This document shows positions 1 to 8,335 of a stretch of 64,000 nt of DNA, piece by piece (the first letter of the stretch is position 1; every line of letters starts with the position of its first letter). The DNA lies in the NCBI RefSeq assembly GCF_026184235.1, contig NZ_CP110806.1, positions 1,798,001-1,862,000 on the forward strand, given 5' to 3'. Origin of the DNA: Cellulomonas sp. S1-8. GTDB lineage: Bacteria > Actinomycetota > Actinomycetes > Actinomycetales > Cellulomonadaceae. The position numbers and the translations under genes were made by a program. The notes under the pieces are model-generated. The model was not told where the DNA came from. It saw nothing but the letters and a program-made list of their open reading frames with translations, and made no database searches.

Positions 1-1
1 G

Positions 2-928
2 CTCGGCCAGGACGAGGCGCGGTACGGCCTGGAGGTCGCCGCCGCGGGCGGCCACCACCTGCTCATGGTCGGACCACCGGGTGCGGGCAAGACGATGCTG
101 GCCGCGCGTCTGCCCGGCCTGCTCCCGGACCTGGAGGAGTCCGACGCCGTCGAGGTCACGGCCGTCCACTCGGTCGCCGGCACGTTCGACCCCGGGCGCG
201 GCCTGGTGCGTCGTCCGCCGTTCGAGGACCCGCACCACACCGCGACGCCGGCGAGCATCGTCGGCGGCGGCTCCGGCCTGCCGCGGCCGGGCGCTGCGTC
301 CCGTGCACACCGCGGCGTGCTGTTCCTCGACGAGGCCCCCGAGTTCACCTCCGCGGTCCTGCAGACCCTGCGCCAGCCCCTGGAGCACGGCGAGCTGGTG
401 CTCCACCGAGCCGGCGGCACGGCGCGCTACCCGGCGCGGTTCCAGCTGGTCCTCGCGGCCAACCCGTGCCCGTGCGGCAACTCCGTCGGCAAGGGGCTGG
501 CGTGCACGTGCCGCCCCGAGCAGCGGCGCCGGTACTTCGGCAAGCTGTCGGGTCCGCTGCTCGACCGCGTGGACCTGCAGCTCGAGGTCCCGGCGGCACG
601 CGCGGCGGACATCCCCGGGGAGGGCTCCGCGGTCGTCGGGCGGCGTGTCGCGGCGGCACGCTCGGCGCAGCTCGACCGGTGGCGGGGGGCGGGGTGGCGC
701 ACGAACGCGGAGGTCCCGGGGCGTGAGCTGCACACGCGCCTGGGTGCCGACCGGCGGCTGGTGGCCGACCTGGACCGCGCCGTCGACCGCGGGACGCTGA
801 GCCTGCGGGGCGCCGACCGCGTCCTGCGGGTGGCCTGGACCGTGGCGGACCTCGACGGGCGCCCCGCGCCGCAGCGTGCCGACGTCGCCCACGCCCTGGT
901 GCTGCGGACGCGGGGGCACGGCGCATGA
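2..928 (+). CDS. comM: ComM/YifB-type Mg-chelatase-like AAA ATPase, C-terminal part (5' end outside window)
   Basis: The reading frame is open from base 2, so the gene begins upstream of the window; an ATG at 65 is internal. What remains is the AAA ATPase core and C-terminal domain. It has a Walker A motif (GPPGAGKT) near base 73, a Walker B-like LFLDEAPEF, the CPCG...C cysteine cluster typical of the family (NPCPCGNSVGKGLACTC, bases ~463-510), and the C-terminal Mg_chelatase_C helical part (LSLRGADRVLRVAWTVADL). ComM is a branch-migration helicase that helps integrate single-stranded DNA during natural transformation. The stop overlaps the dprA start by four bases (ATGA), so the two recombination genes are translationally coupled, as in other actinobacteria. 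Confidence 0.93.
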   Translation, partial: LGQDEARYGLEVAAAGGHHLLMVGPPGAGKTMLAARLPGLLPDLEESDAVEVTAVHSVAGTFDPGRGLVRRPPFEDPHHTATPASIVGGGSGLPRPGAASRAHRGVLFLDEAPEFTSAVLQTLRQPLEHGELVLHRAGGTARYPARFQLVLAANPCPCGNSVGKGLACTCRPEQRRRYFGKLSGPLLDRVDLQLEVPAARAADIPGEGSAVVGRRVAAARSAQLDRWRGAGWRTNAEVPGRELHTRLGADRRLVADLDRAVDRGTLSLRGADRVLRVAWTVADLDGRPAPQRADVAHALVLRTRGHGA

Positions 929-2226
929 GCGGGGCACGCGACGGCGAGGTGACGCTGCCGCCCGGGGCGGCGCAGTCGGTCCCCGGCAGCGCGGAACGGC
1001 CCGGCTCGGCGCTGCACGACGACCCGCGCCGTGACGAGCGTGACGCGCGGGCGGTCTGGAGCGCCCTGGCCGAGCCCGGCGACGCCGTCGCGGGAGCCCT
1101 CGTGGATCTGTGCGGCGCGGCGGCCTCCCTGGCCTGGGTGCGGACGGCCGTCGCGGCGGGGTCCCCGGACTTCCCGGCGCTGGCGGAGCAGGTCGGGGAC
1201 CTCGACGACGACCTGCGACGACGGGTCGGTGCGGCGGTGCGCCGGTGGGCCGTGCGGTTGGGTGCGCTCCAGCCGACGCGGGACCGCGAGGCGGCCGCCC
1301 GGTGCGGTGCGCGGCTCGTCGTGCCGGGCGACGACGCGTGGCCGGTCGCGCTCGACGACCTGGGTGCGCTCGCCCCGTTCGCGCTGTGGGTGCGCGGGGG
1401 CCCACCGCGCACCCACCGGTCGGTCGCACTGGTCGGGGCGCGCGCCTGCACGACCTACGGCGAGCGGGTCGCGGTGGACCTGGCCGCCGATCTCGCGCGG
1501 CGCGGGTGGACGGTCGTCTCCGGTGGGGCGTACGGGATCGACGCCGCAGCGCACCGCGGCGCGCTGCTCGGCGGCGGCGCGACCGTCGTCGTGCTCGCCG
1601 GCGGTGTCGACCGGGCCTACCCGGCGGGCAACGCCCGCCTGCTGGAGGAGGTCGTGCGGACCGGAGGGAGCCTGCTCAGCGAGGTACCACCCGGATCCAC
1701 GCCCACCCGTGGTCGTTTCCTGCAGCGCAACCGGCTCATCGCCGCGGCCGCGCGGGCGACCGTCGTGGTGGAGGCGGCGTGGCGCTCCGGCGCGGCGAGC
1801 ACGGCGCACCACGCCGCCCGGCTGCTGCGCCCTGTCGGTGCCGTGCCCGGGCCGGTGACGTCGGCGGCGTCGGCCGGGTGCCACCGCCTGCTGCGGGACG
1901 GGGTGGCCGTGTGCGTCACGGACGGTGCCGAGGTCGTCGAGCTGGCGGGTGACGTCGGTCCCGACACGCCCCCGGAGCGGCCGGAGGTCGACACGCGAAC
2001 GGTCGACGGGCTCGACCCGCTGGCGCGCCGGGTCCACGACGGCCTGTCGCGCCGCACGCCCCACGACACGCAGCAGGTGGCCGAGCGTGCGGGGACGACG
2101 CTCGGGGAGGCCCGTGCGATGCTCGGCCTGCTCGAGCTCGAGGGTTACGCGCAACGGATCGCGTCCGGTTGGGTGGTCGGAGCCCGACATGAGCCGCAGA
2201 TGGGTGAAAAAAAGCGGCGTTCGTAG
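925..2226 (+). CDS. dprA: DNA-processing protein DprA (Smf)
   Basis: DprA binds incoming single-stranded DNA and loads RecA during transformation. The 433-residue protein has an N-terminal helical domain, a Rossmann-like DprA core (VALVGARACTTYGERVA, then VSGGAYGIDAAAHRGAL with the conserved G-x-Y-G-I-D, and LLSEVPPGSTPTRGRFLQRNRLIAA), and a C-terminal winged helix (DTQQVAERAGTTLGEARAMLGLLELEGYAQ). The ATG overlaps the comM stop. An A7 run close to the 3' end (about 2207-2213) is unusual for this GC content but lies in the last few codons, in frame. Downstream 113 bp separate it from the recombinase gene. Confidence 0.95.
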   Translation: MSGARDGEVTLPPGAAQSVPGSAERPGSALHDDPRRDERDARAVWSALAEPGDAVAGALVDLCGAAASLAWVRTAVAAGSPDFPALAEQVGDLDDDLRRRVGAAVRRWAVRLGALQPTRDREAAARCGARLVVPGDDAWPVALDDLGALAPFALWVRGGPPRTHRSVALVGARACTTYGERVAVDLAADLARRGWTVVSGGAYGIDAAAHRGALLGGGATVVVLAGGVDRAYPAGNARLLEEVVRTGGSLLSEVPPGSTPTRGRFLQRNRLIAAAARATVVVEAAWRSGAASTAHHAARLLRPVGAVPGPVTSAASAGCHRLLRDGVAVCVTDGAEVVELAGDVGPDTPPERPEVDTRTVDGLDPLARRVHDGLSRRTPHDTQQVAERAGTTLGEARAMLGLLELEGYAQRIASGWVVGARHEPQMGEKKRRS

Positions 2227-2339
2227 GAATCCGCACCCGCGGATCGGACATTGTCGGTCAATACGTCCGGAGCCTTTGCCGGGTGAGCAGAACCACCCTT
2301 GTCCAACTGCGTGTCGCACGTCACCTTAGGGGCATGTAC

Positions 2340-3266
2340 ATGGCGGAGATCACCACAGGAGCGCACCAGCGCGTCCTCCTGTGCAGCGACTTCGCCCTGC
2401 ACCTGCGCGCGCAGCGGGGTGTTTCGGAACACACGGTCCGCGCCTACCTGGGCGATCTGGACCATCTCCTGGACCATGCGGTGCGCCAGGGAGTCACCCA
2501 GCTGGCCGACGTCGACATCACAGTTCTTCGTGGTTGGCTCGCGTCGATGGCGAATGCCGACCGCAGCCGCGCGACGCTGGCGAGGCGCGCCGCCGCCGTG
2601 CGGACGTTCTTCCGGTGGGCGACCCGCACGAGCCGCGTGGGCGTCGACCCGACGCTGCGCCTCGGCACGGCGCGTGCCGCCGGCCGGCTGCCCACGGTGC
2701 TCGCGGTCGAGCCCGTCACCCGCCTGCTCGACGCGGCACGCGAGAGCGCCGCCGGTGGCGACCCCGTCCTCCTGCGGGACTGGGCCGCGGTCGAGATGCT
2801 GTACGCCACGGGCGTCCGTGTCGGCGAGCTCTGCGGCGCCGACGTCGACGACCTGGACCTGGGAGAGCTGACCCTGCGGGTCGTCGGCAAGGGCGACAAG
2901 GAGCGCGTCGTCCCCTTCGGCCGCCCCGCCGCCCGCGCGGTCGACGCCTGGCTCTCGACCGGCCGCCCCCAGCTCGCCCGCGCCGGGTCGCCCGCCGCGC
3001 TGCTGCTCGGGCGTCGCGGTGGACGTGTCGACCAGCGCCAGGTGCGCACGGTCGTCCACGACCTCGCGTCGCGGGTCGGGGTCGACGACGTCGCACCGCA
3101 CGCGCTGCGCCACACCGCGGCGACGCACCTGCTCGAGGGCGGCTCCGACCTGCGCACGGTCCAGGAGATCCTCGGCCACGCGAGCCTGTCCACCACGCAG
3201 CGGTACACCCACGTATCGGCCGAGCGGTTGCGCTCGGCCTTCGAGCTCGCCCACCCACGGGCGTGA
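2340..3266 (+). CDS. xerC: XerC-type tyrosine recombinase
   Basis: This 308-residue protein has the SAM-like N-terminal core-binding domain (LHLRAQRGVSEHTVRAYLGDL) and a complete C-terminal catalytic domain. Visible catalytic residues are Arg in ATGVRVGEL, Lys in VVGKGDKERVV, H-x-x-R in APHALRHTAATHL, His in LGHASLSTTQRYTHV and the tyrosine nucleophile in that last motif. XerC with XerD resolves chromosome dimers at dif. I chose the ATG at 2340 because AGGGG at 2328-2332 lies seven bases upstream; an ATG at 2334 and a GTG at 2283 are in frame but worse placed. Its position after dprA matches the normal chromosomal xerC locus of actinobacteria, so a phage integrase is unlikely. Confidence 0.9.
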   Translation: MAEITTGAHQRVLLCSDFALHLRAQRGVSEHTVRAYLGDLDHLLDHAVRQGVTQLADVDITVLRGWLASMANADRSRATLARRAAAVRTFFRWATRTSRVGVDPTLRLGTARAAGRLPTVLAVEPVTRLLDAARESAAGGDPVLLRDWAAVEMLYATGVRVGELCGADVDDLDLGELTLRVVGKGDKERVVPFGRPAARAVDAWLSTGRPQLARAGSPAALLLGRRGGRVDQRQVRTVVHDLASRVGVDDVAPHALRHTAATHLLEGGSDLRTVQEILGHASLSTTQRYTHVSAERLRSAFELAHPRA

Positions 3267-3345
3267 CGGCATGACCAGCACCCGGGGCGGGGCCCCTACC
3301 TCCCGCCTGACGACCAGCACCACCAGCACAGAGACGGAACCGACG

Positions 3346-4281
3346 ATGACGGCACTGCACGAAGCCCTCGCCGGCCACGACGCGCACATCGCGACACGTG
3401 GCTACCGCCCGGGCACCGCGCCTGCCGGTGTGATCCCGCAGCAGCGGACCGCACCGAGTGACACCGTCGAGGTCGTCGAGGTCGCCCCCGCGCCCGTCGC
3501 GCTCCCCGTCGAGACCCAGTCGCCGGTCGGTGCCGCGTGGACGGAGTTCACCACGACGCACTGCCAGCAGGCCCGCGAGCAGCTGATCCTGCACTACGTG
3601 CCGCTGGTGACCGCGGTCGCGGGTCGGATCGGCATGCGCCTGCCGTCGACGGTCGAGCACGCGGACCTGGTCTCGTACGGGATGTTCGGTCTCATCGACG
3701 CGATCGAGAAGTACCGCATGGACCGCGCGGTGAAGTTCGAGTCGTACGCCTCCTCGCGGATCCGCGGCGCGATCATCGACGAGCTGCGCGCGATGGACTG
3801 GGTGCCGCGCTCGGTGCGCACCAAGGCACGTGCGGTCGACCGTGCCTTCGGCGAGCTCGAGGCGACGCTGCACCGTGCGCCGACCGAGGCCGAGGTCGCG
3901 CAGCGGCTGGAGGTGCCGGTGCACGACCTGCGCGCGGTGTACTCCCAGCTGGCGTCCGTCAACATCGCCGCGCTCGACGAGCTGCTCGCCGGCAGCGACG
4001 ACCGTCCCGGTGCTGCCACCCTCGCCGACACCCTGGGCGACCGCCGCGCCGAGGACCCGGCCGGGTCCGTCGACGCGCAGGAGACCAAGTACCTCCTGTC
4101 GCGCGCGATCGAGTGCCTCGGTGAGCGGGAGCGCCTCGTCGTCGTCCTGTACTACTACGAGAGCATGACGCTCGCCGAGATCGGCCGTGTCCTCGGGGTC
4201 ACCGAGTCGCGCATCTCGCAGATCCACACCGCTGCCATGGCCCGCCTGCGCACGCGCCTGATGGACGCCGAGCGCGCCTGA
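3346..4281 (+). CDS. whiG: FliA/WhiG-family RNA polymerase sigma factor
   Basis: A sigma-70 group 3 factor of 311 residues. After a roughly 70-residue low-complexity N-terminus come region 2 (LILHYVPLVTAVAGRI...VEHADLVSYGMFGLIDAIEKY, then FESYASSRIRGAIIDELRAMDWVPRSVR), region 3 (APTEAEVAQRLEVPVHDLRAV) and region 4 (LGERERLVVVLYYYESMTLAEIGRVLGVTESRISQIHTAA). The DWVPRS segment is typical of WhiG/FliA. In Streptomyces whiG lies near an M23 gene and rpsB, as here. In a non-sporulating, motile genus it more likely drives flagellar/chemotaxis genes (inference). The start is uncertain: ATG 3346 fits the usual N-terminus, but an in-frame ATG at 3271 is possible. Confidence 0.9.
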   Translation: MTALHEALAGHDAHIATRGYRPGTAPAGVIPQQRTAPSDTVEVVEVAPAPVALPVETQSPVGAAWTEFTTTHCQQAREQLILHYVPLVTAVAGRIGMRLPSTVEHADLVSYGMFGLIDAIEKYRMDRAVKFESYASSRIRGAIIDELRAMDWVPRSVRTKARAVDRAFGELEATLHRAPTEAEVAQRLEVPVHDLRAVYSQLASVNIAALDELLAGSDDRPGAATLADTLGDRRAEDPAGSVDAQETKYLLSRAIECLGERERLVVVLYYYESMTLAEIGRVLGVTESRISQIHTAAMARLRTRLMDAERA

Positions 4282-4297
4282 GGGTGCTCGGCGGAGG

Positions 4298-4315
4298 CCC
4301 GGTCACGGGACCGGG
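4298..4315. terminator. Short hairpin between convergent sigma-factor and M23 genes
   Basis: A seven-base-pair stem (CCCGGTC 4298-4304, GACCGGG 4309-4315) with a four-base loop lies where the two converging genes end, and overlaps the last codons of the minus-strand gene. There is no U tract, as is usual in high-GC actinobacteria. It could act in both directions. Confidence 0.5.
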
Positions 4316-4869
4316 AGCAGCACGACGGGCCCGCGCCCGGGGAGCAGCGCCCACGGATCGACGTACCGGTCGTCCGTGCGCACACCCCAGTGCAGCGCCG
4401 GGCCACCCGGCACGCCGCCGTGCGCGTCGCCGCTGAGGGTGCCCACCTCGTCGCCCGCGCCGACGCGCGTCCCCACGGTGCGCGACGGGCGCACGGGCTC
4501 GAGGCTGCTGCGGAGCCCGTCGTCGTGCAGCACCGTCACCACGCCGCGCCCGGCCACCGGGCCGGCGAAGGTCACGACGCCCGCCGCGGGTGCGCGCACG
4601 CGCGCTCCGGCGGACGCGGCGAGGTCCACGCCTCGGTGACCCGCCAGCCACGGCTGCGGCGGCGGGTCGAACGCACGCAGCACCATCACCGGTGCGTCGA
4701 GGGGCGGTCGGTAGTCGACGGCGACCGCGGCACCGTGGGCCGGCGGCGTCCCGGCGGACCCCTCGTCCGCCGAGGCGGACGAGGACGAGGCCGCCAGGAC
4801 GAGCGCGGTCATCAGGACGACGCGCAGCCGCACACGTCGTGCGGTGGCATCGCGGGGCAGGATGTCCAT
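4303..4869 (-). CDS. Secreted M23-family (LytM/peptidoglycan hydrolase-like) protein, rpsB-adjacent
   Basis: A 188-residue exported protein: Arg-rich N-terminus, one hydrophobic segment (VVLMTALVLAASSSSASA, residues ~18-35) with a probable cleavage site, then a compact M23 fold. The first zinc-ligand motif is present (GHRGVDLAASAGARVRAPAAG). The C-terminal motif reads GPALHWGVR, so the first His of the canonical H-x-H is Ala, and the usual YAHL motif is SLEPV. The same LHWG form is known in the homologue beside rpsB in mycobacteria (Rv2891), so this looks like a subfamily trait rather than decay. It may bind peptidoglycan or act on LytM-type partners rather than cut. A -10-like CAGGCT lies six bases before the ATG. 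Confidence 0.85.
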   Translation of the reverse strand: MDILPRDATARRVRLRVVLMTALVLAASSSSASADEGSAGTPPAHGAAVAVDYRPPLDAPVMVLRAFDPPPQPWLAGHRGVDLAASAGARVRAPAAGVVTFAGPVAGRGVVTVLHDDGLRSSLEPVRPSRTVGTRVGAGDEVGTLSGDAHGGVPGGPALHWGVRTDDRYVDPWALLPGRGPVVLLPVP

Positions 4870-5316
4870 ACGTGCAGCCTGCCGCCGGCGCGGACCGGAC
4901 GCAGCCGTCGCGGATTGGGTCCGTGGACGAGCCTGCCGGCCGCGGGGGCTGTGGTCGGCTGAGCTGTCGCGGGTACGCGCCGGGGCGGACCGAACCTGCT
5001 CAGGGCATGCGCGCGGTGGGCTAGACTGCCACCACGACCGGCGTCCGCTGGTCGAATTCGCGTGCCACGACCCCGGTCGTCCACGTCCGACGTCTCGCGT
5101 CGATCCCCACCCGCCTGCGGGTGCACGGGCTCGTCGGGCGGCGCCGGTGGTGGCGGTGGGGACCTCGTTCCGCAGCGGTCCGGGCCTCGTGCCCGGCGCG
5201 GGCGTCGTGTGGCACCAGGGGCGCGGCCACCGGGCCGGGCCGACAACCGAGACCGCGGGCCCCGGGGGGTCCGCACGAGTGCGTGCGCCTCACGGTGCGC
5301 GCCGGAAGGACGTGCC
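4870..5316 (+). promoter_or_regulatory. rpsB promoter and long leader region
   Basis: This 447-bp gap separates the divergent M23 gene from rpsB and has no convincing gene. A good -10 hexamer, TAGACT, is at 5022-5027. If used, the rpsB mRNA would carry an untranslated leader of about 283 nt, very GC-rich with several possible stem-loops. Such length is compatible with ribosomal-protein feedback control, but I do not recognise a known leader class. The ribosome binding site GGAAGGA (5304-5310) is six bases before the ATG at 5317. Confidence 0.5.
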
Positions 5317-6426
5317 ATGGCCGTCGTGACCATGCGCCAGCTGCTCGAGAGCGGTGTCCACTTCGGGCACCAGACCCGCCGCTGGAACCCTAAGATGAAG
5401 CGCTTCATCTTCACCGAGCGCAACGGCATCTACATCGTCGACCTGCAGCAGTCGCTGTCGTACATCGACCGCGCCTACGACTTCGTCTCGCAGACGATCG
5501 CGCACGGTGGCTCGATCCTCTTCGTGGGCACCAAGAAGCAGGCGCAGGAGCCGGTGGCCGAGCAGGCCGCCCGCGTCGGCATGCCCTACGTGAACCAGCG
5601 CTGGCTGGGCGGCATGCTCACCAACTTCTCGACCGTCCACAAGCGCCTGCAGCGCCTCAAGGAGCTCGAGCAGATCGACTTCGACGACGTCGCGGGCTCG
5701 TCCCTGACGAAGAAGGAGCTGCTCGTCCTGCGGCGCGAGAAGGACAAGCTCGCCAAGACGCTCGGCGGCATCCGCGACATGGCCAAGGTCCCCTCGGCCG
5801 TGTGGATCGTCGACACGAACAAGGAGCACCTCGCGGTCAACGAGGCGCGCAAGCTCGGCATCCCGGTCGTCGCGATCCTCGACACCAACTGCGACCCCGA
5901 CGTCGTCGACTACCCGATCCCGGGCAACGACGACGCCATCCGCGCCGTGCAGCTGCTCACCCGCGTGATCGCGGACGCCGTCGCCGACGGCACGCTCAAG
6001 CGCCACTCGGGTGGTGCGGCCGCCGCACAGGGTGGCGACGCCGCCGCCGAGCCGCTCGCCGAGTGGGAGCGCGAGCTGCTCGCCGGCGCCGAGGCAGGCC
6101 TGGCCGACACGGCGCCCGCAGCCGGCGACACCGCCGCTGCGATCGCGGGTGACGCGGAGTCCGCTCCCGGAACCGCCCGTCCGGAGGAGTCCGCTGTCGC
6201 CCCCGGCGACGACGCCGCGCCCGCCGTCGAGGCTGCTGCCGCTGCCGAGGCACTCGAGGAGGCCGCGGTGGCCGAGGTCACCGAAGCCGAGCCCGCCGCC
6301 GAGGCCGAGGTCACCGAGCCGGCCGCCGAGGCAGCCGAGCCGGCCGCCGAGGTCACCGAGCCGACGGCCGAGGCAGCCGAGCCGGCCGCCGAGCCCGCCG
6401 CGACCGAGGGCTCCGACAAGGCCTGA
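5317..6426 (+). CDS. rpsB: 30S ribosomal protein S2 with long Ala/Glu/Pro-rich C-terminal tail
   Basis: The first ~230 residues are a standard S2 ([22 protein letters not shown] at the start; later [44 protein letters not shown] and [12 protein letters not shown]). S2 sits on the back of the small subunit and is needed for S1/mRNA binding. The protein is 369 residues, against about 240 in E. coli and typically 270-300 in actinobacteria. The extra ~138 residues are acidic and repetitive (repeated AAEPAAE and EVTEP blocks) and are probably disordered. The ATG at 5317 is preceded by GGAAGGA. It heads the usual rpsB-tsf-pyrH-frr-cdsA cluster. Confidence 0.97.
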   Translation: MAVVTMRQLLESGVHFGHQTRRWNPKMKRFIFTERNGIYIVDLQQSLSYIDRAYDFVSQTIAHGGSILFVGTKKQAQEPVAEQAARVGMPYVNQRWLGGMLTNFSTVHKRLQRLKELEQIDFDDVAGSSLTKKELLVLRREKDKLAKTLGGIRDMAKVPSAVWIVDTNKEHLAVNEARKLGIPVVAILDTNCDPDVVDYPIPGNDDAIRAVQLLTRVIADAVADGTLKRHSGGAAAAQGGDAAAEPLAEWERELLAGAEAGLADTAPAAGDTAAAIAGDAESAPGTARPEESAVAPGDDAAPAVEAAAAAEALEEAAVAEVTEAEPAAEAEVTEPAAEAAEPAAEVTEPTAEAAEPAAEPAATEGSDKA

Positions 6427-6459
6427 CGCCGGCGCCCCCGGGCGCCCGGCACGACCCCA

Positions 6460-6491
6460 CGGGTGCGGCGCGGACCACCGCGCCGCACCCG
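6460..6491 (+). terminator. Perfect 14-bp stem-loop between rpsB and tsf
   Basis: The arms 6460-6473 and 6478-6491 are perfectly complementary (core GGGTGCGGCGCGG) and close a four-base ACCA loop. It begins 34 bases after the rpsB stop. There is no U tract. It may be a partial terminator or an RNA-processing/stability element that sets the rpsB:tsf ratio. Confidence 0.6.
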
Positions 6492-6539
6492 GCATGCCGA
6501 GGACGTCGGCATGACGCGACTCCAGGACGGACGGAACTG

Positions 6540-7385
6540 ATGGCGAACTACTCGCTGGCAGACATCAAGGCGCTGCGCGAGCGGACCGGTGCGGGCATGC
6601 TCGACGTGAAGAAGGCGCTCGAGGAGGCCGACGGCAACGCCGACAAGGCCCTCGAGATCATCCGCGTCAAGGGCCTCAAGGGCGTCGGCAAGCGTGAGGG
6701 CCGCTCCGCGTCCGACGGCCTCGTCGCCGCGCACGTCGGCCCGACGGCCGACGGCGAGGGCCAGACGGGCGTGCTCGTCGAGGTCAACTCGGAGACCGAC
6801 TTCGTCGCGAAGAACCAGACGTTCATCTCGCTCGCGGACCGCGTCCTGGCGACCGCCGTCGCCTCGGCCGCCGCCGACGCCGACGCGCTGCTGGCCGCCG
6901 AGTCCGACGGGACGCCCGTGCAGACCGTGGTCGACGAGACCGCGGCCACGCTCGGCGAGAAGATCGTCCTCCGCCGCGTCGCGCGCCTCGCCGGCGAGCA
7001 CGTCGAGGTGTACCTCCACAAGGTCAGCAAGGACCTCCCGCCGCAGGTCGGCGTGCTCGTCGCGACCGACGCGGCCGGCGCCTCGGTCGCACGGGACATC
7101 GCGACGCACATCGCCGCCTTCTCGCCGACGTACCTCACGCGCGACGAGGTCCCGGCCGACGTCGTCGAGAACGAGCGACGCATCGCCGAGGAGACGGCCC
7201 GCAACGAGGGCAAGCCCGCCGGTGCGCTGCCGAAGATCGTCGAGGGTCGACTGAACGGCTTCTTCAAGGAGTCGGTCCTGGTCGAGCAGGCCTTCGCGAA
7301 GGACAACAAGAAGACGGTCGGGCAGGTGCTCGCCGAGGTGGGTGGCACGGTCACCGGCTTCGTCCGCTACCGCGTCGGCGCCTGA
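6540..7385 (+). CDS. tsf: Translation elongation factor Ts
   Basis: EF-Ts is the guanine-nucleotide exchange factor that regenerates EF-Tu-GTP. The 281-residue protein has the N-terminal UBA-like domain (ADIKALRERTGAGMLDVKKALEEADG), the signature VEVNSETDFVAKN, and the core dimerisation subdomains, with the conserved VLVEQAFAKDNKKTVGQVLAE near the C-terminus. The ATG at 6540 follows a GGACGGA ribosome binding site. It lies between rpsB and pyrH, with hairpins on both sides. Confidence 0.98.
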   Translation: MANYSLADIKALRERTGAGMLDVKKALEEADGNADKALEIIRVKGLKGVGKREGRSASDGLVAAHVGPTADGEGQTGVLVEVNSETDFVAKNQTFISLADRVLATAVASAAADADALLAAESDGTPVQTVVDETAATLGEKIVLRRVARLAGEHVEVYLHKVSKDLPPQVGVLVATDAAGASVARDIATHIAAFSPTYLTRDEVPADVVENERRIAEETARNEGKPAGALPKIVEGRLNGFFKESVLVEQAFAKDNKKTVGQVLAEVGGTVTGFVRYRVGA

Positions 7386-7399
7386 TCGCGTGACGACGA

Positions 7400-7433
7400 C
7401 GGTGGTCCCGGCCCTCGCGGGTCGGGACCACCG
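7400..7433 (+). terminator. Stem-loop after tsf
   Basis: An 11-bp perfect stem (CGGTGGTCCCG 7400-7410 with CGGGACCACCG 7423-7433) extends inward by up to four more pairs around a TCGC loop. It lies 15 bases after the tsf stop and about 90 bases before pyrH. It is a likely Rho-independent (U-less) terminator or attenuator between tsf and pyrH. Confidence 0.65.
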
Positions 7434-7520
7434 CCGCACCGGGTGCCCGCGGTCCGCCGGGCGACCCGCGCCGACCCAGCGGTCACGCGCCAGCCGGCGC
7501 ACGAGCGAGGTGGAGAACAC

Positions 7521-8276
7521 GTGAGCCAGCAGCCGTCGTCGCAGGAGCCGCACCGCAACGCGCCGAGCAGTGCCCGTCGCGTCCTGCTCAAGCTCTCCGG
7601 GGAGAGCTTCGGGGGCGGGGCCGTCGGCCTGGCCGTGCCGGTCGTGCGCCGCATCGCGGAGGAGATCGCCGCCGCCGTGAACGCCGGCGTGCAGGTCGCG
7701 ATCGTCGTCGGTGGCGGCAACTTCTTCCGTGGGGTCGAGCTGCAGGTCAGCGGCATGGACCGCGCCCGCGCCGACTACATGGGCATGCTGGGCACGGTGA
7801 TGAACTGCCTCGCCCTGCAGGACTTCCTGGAGCAGGCGGGCGTCAGCACCCGCGTCCAGACCGCGATCGCGATGGGACAGGTCGCGGAGCCGTACATCCC
7901 GCTGCGCGCGATCCGGCACCTGGAGAAGGGCCGCGTCGTGATCTTCGGCGCCGGTGCCGGCATGCCGTACTTCTCGACCGACACCGTCGCCGTGCAGCGC
8001 GCCCTGGAGACCCACTGCCAGGAGGTCCTCATGGGCAAGAACGGCGTCGACGGCGTCTACACCGCCGACCCGCGCACCGATCCCGACGCGCGCAAGCTCG
8101 ACCACCTGACGTACACCGAGGCCATCGTCGGCGAGCTCGGGGTCATGGACACCTCTGCCCTGAGCCTGTGCCGTGACAACGACGTGCCGATGCGGGTCTT
8201 CGGTCTCGAGGCGCACGGCAACGTCACGCGCGCGCTCGAGGGTGAGAAGATCGGGACGCTCGTCACCGCGAGCTGA
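7521..8276 (+). CDS. pyrH: UMP kinase
   Basis: PyrH phosphorylates UMP to UDP in pyrimidine nucleotide synthesis. The 251-residue protein belongs to the amino acid kinase family: [14 protein letters not shown] at the start, [78 protein letters not shown], and [26 protein letters not shown]. The GTG at 7521 is chosen because GAGGTGGAG lies just upstream and the resulting N-terminus has the short extension usual in actinobacteria. It is followed 59 bp later by frr. Confidence 0.97.
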   Translation: MSQQPSSQEPHRNAPSSARRVLLKLSGESFGGGAVGLAVPVVRRIAEEIAAAVNAGVQVAIVVGGGNFFRGVELQVSGMDRARADYMGMLGTVMNCLALQDFLEQAGVSTRVQTAIAMGQVAEPYIPLRAIRHLEKGRVVIFGAGAGMPYFSTDTVAVQRALETHCQEVLMGKNGVDGVYTADPRTDPDARKLDHLTYTEAIVGELGVMDTSALSLCRDNDVPMRVFGLEAHGNVTRALEGEKIGTLVTAS

Positions 8277-8335
8277 AGCCCGAGCCGGGTGGAACGCACG
8301 CCCTGGTCCGTACGACATCAGACGAAGGAGCACCG

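Noticed and set aside
2200..2226. A7 run at the end of dprA as programmed slippage
   Set aside because: It occurs six codons before the normal stop, where slippage would change only the last few residues; there is no downstream frame worth reaching.
2340..3266. Phage or integrative-element integrase
   Set aside because: The protein is XerC-sized, the gene lies beside dprA in the standard actinobacterial place, and no attachment repeats or phage genes are nearby.
4303..4869. M23 gene as a decayed pseudogene
   Set aside because: The frame, signal peptide and length are intact and the same motif changes are known in the syntenic mycobacterial protein.
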